NCBI GenBank assembly: GCA_964430295.1
Contig: CAYSEV010000054.1
Location: 1 to 7,774 of the forward strand
Length of the DNA stretch: 7,774 nucleotides
DNA from: CAYGFH01 sp964430295
GTDB taxonomy: Bacteria; Patescibacteriota; Microgenomatia; UBA10105; UBA927
Direction of reading: 5' to 3'
In this document: piece by piece, positions 1-5,719 of the stretch
Layout of the letters: every line of letters begins with the position of its first letter
Position numbering within the stretch: position 1 is the stretch's first letter
Position numbers and translations under genes: made by a program
The notes under the pieces: model-generated
The model's input: the letters and a program-made list of their open reading frames with translations, nothing else
What the model was told of the DNA's origin: nothing
Databases searched by the model: none

Positions 1-119
1 CACCCCAAGATGAGGAATCGTTATAGACCCCCAGTAGATGACTGGGTTGATAGGCTGGAAGTGTACGCACCGTGAGGTGTTTAGCTTACCAGTACTAATT
101 GGTCGAAGTTGTAGAGAAC
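1..119 (+). rRNA. 23S ribosomal RNA, 3' end (partial)
   Basis: The first ~119 bases match the 3' terminal region of bacterial 23S rRNA as I know it. GTTGATAGGCTGGAAGTGTA (49-68) corresponds to the conserved GTTGATAGGCCGGGTGTGTA of E. coli, and TTAGCTTACCAGTACTAAT (81-99) to GAGCTAACCGGTACTAAT. The gene begins outside the window. The 3' end is estimated by carrying the E. coli distance from GTACTAAT forward about 20 bases, so it may be off by several bases. The gene is read rightward and is followed by the 5S gene, the usual rrn order. Confidence 0.96.
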
Positions 120-274
120 AAAGGGTTGATCCCCAAATTTATTTGGGAGGAAACATTTGTTCATGCGACGAAATTGAATGTTTGGGAAATCAATTATAGG
201 TTATCCCTTACGGAGTAATTACTTGTGATATGTCATTTACAAATTGAAGAATCTTGAGCTAACCGCTCTAGAGT
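120..274 (+). other. 23S-5S internal transcribed spacer
   Basis: This 155-base spacer holds no tRNA and no open frame of note. It contains several possible hairpins: CCCAAAT/ATTTGGG (132-138 with 141-147) and AAACATT/AATGTTT (151-157 with 177-183). GTTGATCCCCAAA (125-137) could instead pair with TTTGGGAAATCAAT (181-194). These are plausible rRNA processing or anti-termination structures, but the partner strand upstream of 23S is not in view. The last 14 bases (261-274) form the outer part of the stem that encloses the 5S gene. Confidence 0.7.
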
Positions 275-394
275 CTTCCAGTCTTTTGAGCGACGTGGTA
301 CCACCCGATCCCTTTCCGAACTCGGAAGTGAAACGCGTCAGCGCCGACAATACTTGATTCGCGAGAATCTGGGAACATAGGTCAAGGCTGGGGG
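275..394 (+). rRNA. 5S ribosomal RNA
   Basis: Conserved 5S features are plain: GTGGTACCACCCGATCCC (295-312), CCGAACTCGGAAGTGAAACG (318-337), AGCGCCGA (341-348), GCGAGAATCTGGGAAC (361-376). Helix I is formed by CCAGTCTT (278-285) with AAGGCTGG (384-391). Placing the 5' end by alignment to E. coli position 1 and closing helix I gives a 120-base RNA, the normal length. The exact ends are uncertain because helix I continues without a break into a longer precursor stem (261-285 with 384-408). Confidence 0.94.
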
Positions 395-414
395 ACTGTA
401 GAGCGGTTTTTTTT
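386..414 (+). terminator. rrn operon terminator built from the 5S-enclosing stem
   Basis: The right arm AAGGCTGG...TAGAGCGGTT (384-408) pairs with the left arm AACCGCTCTA...CCAGTCTT (261-285) in 24 of 25 positions, counting G-U pairs; only G271/G398 fails. T8 follows (407-414). The whole 5S RNA is therefore the loop of an intrinsic-terminator-like stem. Stem and T-run together make rightward rrn termination likely. A compact local hairpin is not seen, so efficiency is hard to judge. Confidence 0.7.
391..412 (+). repeat. 22-base direct repeat, copy 1 (terminator right arm)
   Basis: GGGGACTGTAGAGCGG followed by T6 occurs here and again, identical, at 545-566, an offset of 154 bases. This copy lies at the 5S 3' end and has its pairing partner upstream (261-277). 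Confidence 0.95.
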
Positions 415-544
415 GATGGTTGCTTAGCGAGCAAATTCATATTTGCAAGTTTAGAAACCATCAATCCCTCGAAGCCCGAGGGGCGAAATGGGATAAAAGT
501 AGTGTCAGGGCTGTCAGCCTTCGCTAACGCTTCGGCCGAGACAC
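415..544 (+). other. Hairpin-rich spacer between the two terminator-arm repeats
   Basis: No protein gene. Three foldable units can be seen. One is an outer stem TGATGGTT/AACCATCA (414-421 with 456-463) enclosing GCAAAT-TCAT-ATTTGC (431-446). The second is CCCTCG-AAGCC-CGAGGG (466-482). The third is GTGTC/GACAC (502-506 with 540-544) enclosing GGCT-GTC-AGCC (509-519). The segment could be a small transcribed RNA, an inserted sequence, or a degenerate remnant of a duplicated 5S unit; the sequence alone does not decide. Confidence 0.5.
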
Positions 545-566
545 GGGGACTGTAGAGCGGTTTTTT
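545..566 (+). repeat. 22-base direct repeat, copy 2 (orphan terminator arm)
   Basis: Exact second copy of GGGGACTGTAGAGCGG plus T6. Unlike copy 1 it has no left arm of its own nearby. The hairpin ending at 544 is 16 bases from the T-run, too far for a standard terminator. It would have to compete with copy 1 for the single left arm at 261-277. Confidence 0.95.
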
Positions 567-577
567 GTTTTCATTCA

Positions 578-606
578 TTGCGCTATATAGCTAAAATTGA
601 TATAAT
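578..606 (+). promoter_or_regulatory. Sigma70-type promoter of the S1 gene
   Basis: TTGCGC (578-583) and TATAAT (601-606) are separated by exactly 17 bases. The -10 is a perfect consensus. Transcription would start near 613, giving a leader of about 30 bases that contains the ribosome binding site AAAGGGTGG (623-631). The promoter lies just right of the second terminator-arm repeat, so the S1 gene appears to be transcribed separately from the rrn operon. Confidence 0.8.
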
Positions 607-641
607 GACACCTATTCTCAATGAAAGGGTGGTCTATATAA

Positions 642-1829
642 ATGTCACACAAAAAGAAAACAGTTCAACAAACAGCAGAAAGCACAGAGGTTGTCGAAAC
701 GGCAAAAACAGCTGAAAGTACAGTAAAAAAATCTTCGAAATCAGATAAAATCCCCACAACGATGGATGAGCTTATTGCTCAGGTTGGATATACACTTAAA
801 GGTATTCGAAAAGGGGATGTAGTGGAAGGAAAAATTACCCGAGTTACCCCAAAGGAAATTACCATTGATATCGGTGGAAAAACAGAAGGTGTTGTCATTG
901 ATCGTGAACTCGAAAATTATCGAGACATGCTTATGGCACTCAAGGTTGGAGACACTGTCGTCTGCCAAGTAATCGTTGCTGAAAATGATCGAGGACAGTC
1001 AGTACTCTCACTTCGTCGAAGTATTTTTGAAAAACGATGGGATACACTCTCAACCATACAAAAGGCCGGAGATCCTGTTGAAGTGGTCTTTAAAGAACCT
1101 GTCCGGGGTGGTATTTTGGTTGATTACGGTGGTCTTCGTGGCTATATTCCACAATCACAGCTTGATAGTTCACTCAGTAAACAATTAGATAAAATATCTG
1201 GACGACGTGTTATGGTCAAAGTCGTTGAGGTAGATAAAGAAACCAATAGATTGGTCTTCTCACAACGATCTGTAACTGAAGGAGCCTCTCTAGCAAAACA
1301 AAAGGAGCTTCTAAGTTCATTGACTGTTGGTGAATCTGTGCAGGCAGTGATTACAGGAGTTGTGCCATTTGGTGCATTTGCTAAACTAACTGTTGAAAAA
1401 GAAGGGGAAAAGCATGAAATCGAAGGGCTGGTCCATATATCTGAAATTGCATGGGAAAAGGTAGAAGATCCAGGTCAATACTTGAAGACTGGTGATTCAG
1501 TGAAAGTAAAAATTATCGGTGTAGATGAAGAAACCGGTAAATTAACGTTGTCACTCAAACAATTATTGCCGGATCCATGGGAACATGTTCTTGATATGTT
1601 TGAGAAGGATACAACAGTTAAAGGAACAGTGTCCCGTGTATCTCCATACGGAATTTTTGTGACACTATCTCCAGGCGTTGAAGGGCTTATTCATATAAGC
1701 AAAGTAACTCCCGGAAGTGAACCAAAACCAAAAGAGGAAATCAGTTGCCTTATCGAAGATATTCAGCCAGATAAAAGAAAAATCAGTCTCTCCATGTCAT
1801 TGACTGAAAAGCCAATGGGTTATCGATAA
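642..1829 (+). CDS. rpsA: 30S ribosomal protein S1 homologue (four S1 domains)
   Basis: A 395-residue protein with four S1-type OB folds at about residues 57-127, 142-210, 228-307 and 324-386. The last two carry the classic features GAFAKL...EGLVHISEI and GIFVTL...EGLIHISKV. Known members bind single-stranded mRNA and help the 30S subunit load it. Four domains and ~395 residues match the short form seen in Gram-positive and many small-genome bacteria, not the six-domain, 557-residue E. coli protein. Residues 1-40 are a Lys/Thr/Glu-rich, probably disordered tail in which TAEST is repeated (11-15, 23-27). The ATG at 642 follows AAAGGGTGG by 10 bases and a clear promoter. No HMBPP-reductase fusion is present. 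Adjacency to 5S fits a translation gene. A general S1-domain RNA-binding protein is the alternative. Confidence 0.9.
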   Translation: MSHKKKTVQQTAESTEVVETAKTAESTVKKSSKSDKIPTTMDELIAQVGYTLKGIRKGDVVEGKITRVTPKEITIDIGGKTEGVVIDRELENYRDMLMALKVGDTVVCQVIVAENDRGQSVLSLRRSIFEKRWDTLSTIQKAGDPVEVVFKEPVRGGILVDYGGLRGYIPQSQLDSSLSKQLDKISGRRVMVKVVEVDKETNRLVFSQRSVTEGASLAKQKELLSSLTVGESVQAVITGVVPFGAFAKLTVEKEGEKHEIEGLVHISEIAWEKVEDPGQYLKTGDSVKVKIIGVDEETGKLTLSLKQLLPDPWEHVLDMFEKDTTVKGTVSRVSPYGIFVTLSPGVEGLIHISKVTPGSEPKPKEEISCLIEDIQPDKRKISLSMSLTEKPMGYR

Positions 1830-1835
1830 TCACTT

Positions 1836-2231
1836 ATGACTCTCTTGCCGTATTCGGTAGGAATTTCGCCAACGCTTCGCATTCGTGGCATGATTGCTAC
1901 GGAATCTATAAAAAAGGGAGCTGTTATCGAAAAATGTCCTATTATTTTGATACCTAAGCAGGAGCTGCCTGCATTGTTTAGCACGAAGCTCAATAATTAT
2001 TATTTTGACTGGACTGCAGATACTCGAGCTATTGTGTTGGGGTATGGGAGCGTTATAAACCATTCATTTTCTCCGAATGCTGCATATAGATGGGATTATA
2101 AAAACAAATATATGATCTACTATGCGCTCTGTGATATCTCAAAGGGTGAAGAAGTTGTCATTAACTACAATGGAGTTCCCACAGATAAAACACCTCTTCC
2201 AGCAGGATGGGTGAGCTCAAAAAGCTATTAA
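1836..2231 (+). CDS. SET-domain protein (putative lysine methyltransferase)
   Basis: A 131-residue protein that is essentially a bare SET domain. Visible motifs in order are RGMIATESIKKG (17-28; the usual RGxG...I-KG start, with Met for the second Gly), NHSFSPN (75-81; NHxxxPN, the cofactor-pocket motif) and GEEVVINY (104-111; GEELxxDY with Asn in place of Asp, the Tyr retained). Such proteins use S-adenosylmethionine to methylate lysine side chains. The substrate here is unknown. There is no Cys-rich pre- or post-SET region. The ATG lies six bases after the S1 stop with no Shine-Dalgarno, so coupled translation from the S1 mRNA is likely, and a ribosomal or translation-factor substrate is a reasonable guess, no more. 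The stop is three bases from the stop of the convergent gene at 2235. Confidence 0.85.
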   Translation: MTLLPYSVGISPTLRIRGMIATESIKKGAVIEKCPIILIPKQELPALFSTKLNNYYFDWTADTRAIVLGYGSVINHSFSPNAAYRWDYKNKYMIYYALCDISKGEEVVINYNGVPTDKTPLPAGWVSSKSY

Positions 2232-2285
2232 AATTTATACGCGTGAGATTTTTTCTTTTAACGCCTCGATTTCTTTTTTGAGCTC
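2213..2285. repeat. Inverted repeat across the convergent gene junction
   Basis: GAGCTCAAAAAG (2213-2224) and CTTTTTTGAGCTC (2273-2285) are inverted copies differing by one extra T. They lie inside the 3' ends of the two convergent genes, whose stops are only three bases apart. The arms could pair in either transcript, or between the two mRNAs, and might serve as a bidirectional end structure. The ~48-base loop makes a classic terminator doubtful. Confidence 0.4.
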
Positions 2286-3164
2286 TATCATCTTTAACTC
2301 GCGTCCTATCATGATCGAATTCATTTTTTGAAGTTCTTCATTTTTTTCTTTTACGGAATCACTTGTTTTTTTCATCTCCTCACTTATCCGTTTTTCCTGC
2401 GAAATCATATATATAAGTTTGTCTACCATTGTGTATACAGATTGTGTAAGACTTCCTAGCTCATCATCTTGCGTTGTAAGATTTCGTTTCTGTGGCATGG
2501 AAAAGTTACCTTGTGCAATATCTTTTGCATAGACACTTAATTGTATAAGCGGGGTAATTAATTGACGAGTAAATTTCTCAGAATAGAAGAGTATACTAAA
2601 GATAATAAGAATAAAGATCACGACAGAAATAATGATACTTATTTGATATGTTTGAAGTGATTTTTCTTGTGTAGTAGAAAGATATTCAAGTTCTTTTTGA
2701 AGTAGTGTTCTCGTATTCTCGAGGACAAACGTATTATATTTATGTGCAAGGGCAAAATGTTCAGAGAAGTTCTGAAAATTATTATTTTTTACTTCAGTTA
2801 ATCCGGCATCGCATTCTTTTATCACTTTGTTGACAGTATTTTCCACACCGATAAGGAGCGTGTTGCTTTCTGTTCTTGTAATAGTTTTTTTTAGTGTCGC
2901 CATTGTCTCAAGAAGCTTGTTATGTGTCGTTGAATATTGATTTGTATATTTTGAATTACCTGGATTCTTAACGACATCATTATATGTTCGAATCAATTCT
3001 TCAGAGAAGGAATAGACAGAGTATTCCATGGTCATTGTTTGGATAATCTGTTGGTTTTGTATGACACGAAGCTGTCCGATGATGAGGATGATGAATGAAA
3101 CAAGAGCAACAATGGAAATACTGCCAATAAATGCAAATCGGATTTTATTTCCTATACTATTCAT
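2235..3164 (-). CDS. Two-TM HAMP-domain membrane protein without output domain
   Basis: A 309-residue protein with the plan of a sensor: short cytoplasmic start, TM1 (about 9-30), a mostly helical extracytoplasmic domain (31-173), TM2 (about 175-194), a HAMP domain (195-250, with Pro205 and DELG 234-237), then a charged coiled coil to the end (255-308). The coiled coil includes GRELKMIELKKEI (287-299), a segment I associate with linkers leading into histidine kinase domains. Here the protein simply stops: no HisKA/HATPase, no GGDEF, no methyl-accepting hairpin. It lies 21 bases downstream of the sugar-binding protein gene on the same strand, so the two are probably one operon. The extracytoplasmic part may receive the signal from the binding protein. 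The ATG at 3164 lacks a Shine-Dalgarno. Function of the tail is unknown; it may dock a separate partner. Confidence 0.85.
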   Translation of the reverse strand: MNSIGNKIRFAFIGSISIVALVSFIILIIGQLRVIQNQQIIQTMTMEYSVYSFSEELIRTYNDVVKNPGNSKYTNQYSTTHNKLLETMATLKKTITRTESNTLLIGVENTVNKVIKECDAGLTEVKNNNFQNFSEHFALAHKYNTFVLENTRTLLQKELEYLSTTQEKSLQTYQISIIISVVIFILIIFSILFYSEKFTRQLITPLIQLSVYAKDIAQGNFSMPQKRNLTTQDDELGSLTQSVYTMVDKLIYMISQEKRISEEMKKTSDSVKEKNEELQKMNSIMIGRELKMIELKKEIEALKEKISRV

Positions 3165-3185
3165 ACAGATTTGATTACTTATAGA

Positions 3186-4226
3186 TTATTTTGTGAGTTG
3201 ATACACCTGTTCTTTCGTGTGGTATCCGTCTTTTATGACGGTACTATCCATATTTTCTTTTGTAACCTTAATAGGATCCAAATAAAATGATGGAACATCA
3301 ATCTTTCCGTTGTTAGTATTATTATTCGACTTTGTTTCTTCTCCTTTTGCTATAGATATGGCAATTTGTGCAGCTTTCGCAGCCAGTGCAGATATCGGTT
3401 TGTATACGGTCACTGTCTGTGTTCCTTCAATGACACGCTGACAGGCTGAAAGTTCAGCATCCTGTCCAGATACGGGGATTTTTCCATCCAGATTAAATTC
3501 CTTTAAAGCTCGAATGGCTCCAAATGCTGTCCCATCATTTGCCGCTACGACAGCATCGAGTTTTTTTCCCGTGGCAAGATAATTTTTAATTGTTTTATAT
3601 GCTTCTTCAGGTTTCCAATCGGTCATAAACTCATCAACAACGAGCTTAATCGAATCCGATTTGATAAGAGGGGATAGTACTTTCATGGATCCTTGTTTTA
3701 AAAGTGACGCATTATTATCTGTCGGCGCGCCACCAATATATGCAAAATTACCACTGTTTTTTACAGTAACCACAGCCTCTGCTTCCATTTCTCCGACCTT
3801 AGCATTGTCAAATGTTACATAATAATCTACATCCGAATTTTTGATGAGTCGATCATATGCGACAACTTTTATCCCTGCCGTATGTGCAAGTTCAATAGTT
3901 TCTGCTATTTTTTCTGCGTCATACGGCACGATAACTAACACATCTACTCCTTGGCTTATGAGATTTTCAATCTGATTTTTTTGCAGTTCAGCATCAGAGT
4001 TTGCGGATGTTACCTGAACATATGCTCCGAGTTTTTCAGCTTCTGCTACAAACAATTCTTTATCTCTTTGCCAACGCTCTTCACGTAAATCTCCCAATGA
4101 AAAGCCTATACGTATGCTGCTTTCTTTCTGTTGAGATGGGCGGAATGTTGTTTTATTTTTCAATATGAAGACCAATCCGATTACAAAAATACCACAGAGA
4201 AGGATAACAGTCATAATATGTTTCAT
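3186..4226 (-). CDS. xylF: XylF-type periplasmic sugar-binding protein, membrane-anchored
   Basis: A 346-residue type I periplasmic binding protein, closest in motif pattern to D-xylose-binding XylF. Blocks resembling E. coli XylF are DLREERW (46-52), AYDR (123-126), TFDN (138-141), DNNA (170-173), AAND (228-231), GQDA (254-257) and TVTVYKP (271-277); these hold the polar residues that contact the sugar in the family. Residues 4-22 are a hydrophobic segment with no lipobox (the Cys is preceded by Leu) and no obvious signal-peptidase site, suggesting an N-terminal anchor. I chose the ATG at 4226, preceded six bases earlier by AAGAGA; a GTG at 4271 in frame would add 15 residues but falls inside the likely promoter. 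No permease or ATPase gene is adjacent; a HAMP protein follows instead, pointing to sensing. Sugar specificity is inferred. Confidence 0.88.
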   Translation of the reverse strand: MKHIMTVILLCGIFVIGLVFILKNKTTFRPSQQKESSIRIGFSLGDLREERWQRDKELFVAEAEKLGAYVQVTSANSDAELQKNQIENLISQGVDVLVIVPYDAEKIAETIELAHTAGIKVVAYDRLIKNSDVDYYVTFDNAKVGEMEAEAVVTVKNSGNFAYIGGAPTDNNASLLKQGSMKVLSPLIKSDSIKLVVDEFMTDWKPEEAYKTIKNYLATGKKLDAVVAANDGTAFGAIRALKEFNLDGKIPVSGQDAELSACQRVIEGTQTVTVYKPISALAAKAAQIAISIAKGEETKSNNNTNNGKIDVPSFYLDPIKVTKENMDSTVIKDGYHTKEQVYQLTK

Positions 4227-4256
4227 GGTACATCTCTTATATAACGGTACACCGCT

Positions 4257-4285
4257 TATATATACCAGCACAAGTGGCGAACCAA
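4257..4285 (-). promoter_or_regulatory. Possible promoter of the sugar-binding protein operon
   Basis: On the minus strand, TTGGTT (4285-4280) and TATATA (4262-4257) are 17 bases apart within a TATATATAAG stretch. A start near 4250 would leave a leader of about 24 bases holding AAGAGA (4238-4233). The -35 matches the consensus at only three of six bases, so this is a moderate call. It shares the intergenic region 4227-4360 with the divergent radA promoter. Confidence 0.45.
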
Positions 4286-4302
4286 TTGATCACATACTCT
4301 CA

Positions 4303-4331
4303 TTACCGTTGGTTGTAAAATGGTGTAAAAT
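4303..4331 (+). promoter_or_regulatory. Possible promoter of radA, with 10-base tandem repeat
   Basis: TTACCG (4303-4308) and TAAAAT (4326-4331) are 17 bases apart, giving a leader of ~22 bases to the radA ATG. The octamer TGTAAAAT occurs twice, at 4314-4321 and 4324-4331, exactly one helical turn apart. The second copy contains the -10. The tandem could be a protein-binding site or simply alternative -10 elements. Confidence 0.45.
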
Positions 4332-4360
4332 AGCCACAACACTAATCTTGTCAGTATCCT

Positions 4361-5668
4361 ATGAAAATACGATCATCCTTTGTTTGCCAACAGTGTGGAT
4401 TTGAAACACCACAATGGTATGGAAAATGCCCTTCGTGTGACGCATGGAGCAGTTTAGTTGAGACGGTAAAAGCTCCCTCGGTGATCGCACGGGAAGGTAA
4501 AAATTCCGGCGGTATTACAGGCGTAGCTCCACAAAAATTATCTGATGTGAAACATATCGAAAAAAAGAGAGTAAAGAGTGGCTATGAAGAGTTTGATCGT
4601 GTCATGGGCGGGGGAATAGTTCCAGGTAGCGTAACGCTTCTGGCAGGAGATCCCGGTATTGGCAAATCCACACTTCTTCTTCATGTCATAGGGAAAACGG
4701 GTGGGTTATATGTGTCTGGTGAAGAATCAGCAGAGCAGATAAAACTTCGAGCGAAGAGGTTAGGCATAACAGGTGAGAATATTATTGTATTGCCTGAAAC
4801 AAATGTTTCCGTTATTTCAACTGCCATTGCGCAAGGCACTACACTCCCATTGGTTATCATTGATTCGATTCAGACGCTTGTTTCACCTGATTTGGAAGGT
4901 ATGGCAGGATCTGTAGGACAGATCCGTCATTGTGCAGAACTTCTTGTTGCATCAGCAAAATCACAGGGAATTCCTGTTATCATCATTGGTCATGTAACTA
5001 AAGAAGGAACTATTGCAGGGCCAAAAGTACTCGAACATATGGTTGATACGGTGCTGTATTTTGAAGGTGAGCGCTTTGCCAATGCACGTATACTTCGGAC
5101 TCTGAAAAACCGGTTTGGAGCTATTGAAGAGATCGGTATTTTTGAAATGATTGAAAATGGACTAAAGGAAATAGACAATCCATCAGATCTTTTCCTTCAG
5201 GATAGAGTATTAAATGTACCCGGTAGTGTTGTGACCGTTATTATGGAAGGTACACGCCCGATGCTGGTGGAAATCCAAGCACTGGCTGTGAGTACACAAC
5301 TTCCAATACCTAGAAGGGTAGGAAATGGAGTAAATTATAATCGGTTACAACTGCTGATCGCCATTTTGCAAAAACGATTGAATCTGCCTTTGGGAACAAG
5401 TGATATTTTTGTGAACGTGAGTGGGGGAATGAAAATTGAGGAACCTGCTGCAGATTTGGCTATCTGTATGGCTATTATATCGTCATTTAAAAATATCGCT
5501 GTTGGATCAAAAACAGTCGTATTCGGTGAAGTTGGGCTGCTTGGGGAGGTTCGATCTGTGGGTTCACTTGAGCGTCGTGAAAAAGAAGCAAAGCGATTAG
5601 GATTTACATCTCTAATAACCCCAAATGTGGTACGTACTGTAAAACAGGGATTTGATCATCTTAGTTAA
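4361..5668 (+). CDS. radA: DNA repair protein RadA (Sms)
   Basis: A 435-residue protein with the full RadA plan. The N-terminal zinc finger has Cys 9, 12, 23 and 26 (CQQC...CPSC). The RecA-like ATPase has Walker A GDPGIGKST (96-104) and Walker B LVIIDS (164-169). The RadA-specific KNRFG motif is at 249-253. A C-terminal Lon-protease-like domain follows from about 258, lacking protease function in this family. Known RadA is a hexameric DNA motor that drives branch migration of recombination intermediates alongside RecA, in the cytoplasm. At 435 residues it is ~20-25 shorter than the E. coli and B. subtilis proteins, the difference lying mostly at the C-terminal end. The start at 4361 is fixed by the zinc finger only nine residues in; there is no Shine-Dalgarno. 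The next gene follows after 51 bases and may be co-transcribed, though it also has its own promoter candidate. Confidence 0.97.
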   Translation: MKIRSSFVCQQCGFETPQWYGKCPSCDAWSSLVETVKAPSVIAREGKNSGGITGVAPQKLSDVKHIEKKRVKSGYEEFDRVMGGGIVPGSVTLLAGDPGIGKSTLLLHVIGKTGGLYVSGEESAEQIKLRAKRLGITGENIIVLPETNVSVISTAIAQGTTLPLVIIDSIQTLVSPDLEGMAGSVGQIRHCAELLVASAKSQGIPVIIIGHVTKEGTIAGPKVLEHMVDTVLYFEGERFANARILRTLKNRFGAIEEIGIFEMIENGLKEIDNPSDLFLQDRVLNVPGSVVTVIMEGTRPMLVEIQALAVSTQLPIPRRVGNGVNYNRLQLLIAILQKRLNLPLGTSDIFVNVSGGMKIEEPAADLAICMAIISSFKNIAVGSKTVVFGEVGLLGEVRSVGSLERREKEAKRLGFTSLITPNVVRTVKQGFDHLS

Positions 5669-5680
5669 CCTCTCATTTTC

Positions 5681-5692
5681 AGGTATATACCT
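5681..5692. promoter_or_regulatory. 12-base perfect palindrome in the radA-PIN gap
   Basis: AGGTATATACCT is a perfect palindrome lying 12 bases upstream of the extended -10 at 5702-5710, that is, over the -35 region of the downstream promoter candidate. Its core GGTATATA also occurs in the minus-strand promoter region of the sugar-binding protein gene (around 4259-4266). It may be an operator, or chance in AT-rich DNA. Confidence 0.35.
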
Positions 5693-5701
5693 CATATAGT
5701 A

Positions 5702-5710
5702 TGTTACAAT
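5702..5710 (+). promoter_or_regulatory. Extended -10 promoter of the PIN-TRAM gene
   Basis: TGTTACAAT is an extended -10 (TG, one base, TACAAT). No good -35 lies at the right distance. Transcription would begin about 5716-5718, two to four bases before the ATG at 5720, predicting a leaderless or nearly leaderless mRNA. TATAGT (5695-5700) is an alternative -10. Confidence 0.5.
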
Positions 5711-5719
5711 TGGCAAGAG

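Noticed and set aside
237..578. 113-codon open frame on the minus strand
   Set aside because: It runs antisense through the 5S rRNA gene and both terminator-arm repeats; its codons are explained by the RNA gene.
741..1188. Open frames inside the S1 gene (741-968 minus, 976-1188 plus)
   Set aside because: Both are shadows of the S1 coding frame, whose four-domain protein is unmistakable.
1830..2063. 77-codon minus-strand frame
   Set aside because: Antisense to the SET-domain gene, with no recognisable protein feature.
4227..4271. GTG start at 4271 for the sugar-binding protein
   Set aside because: The extra 15 residues lie over the probable promoter, whereas the ATG at 4226 has AAGAGA at a suitable distance and leads directly into the membrane anchor.
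4165..4404. 79-codon plus-strand frame across the xylF-radA gap
   Set aside because: It overlaps the start of both real genes in other frames and covers their promoters; the protein shows no family motif.
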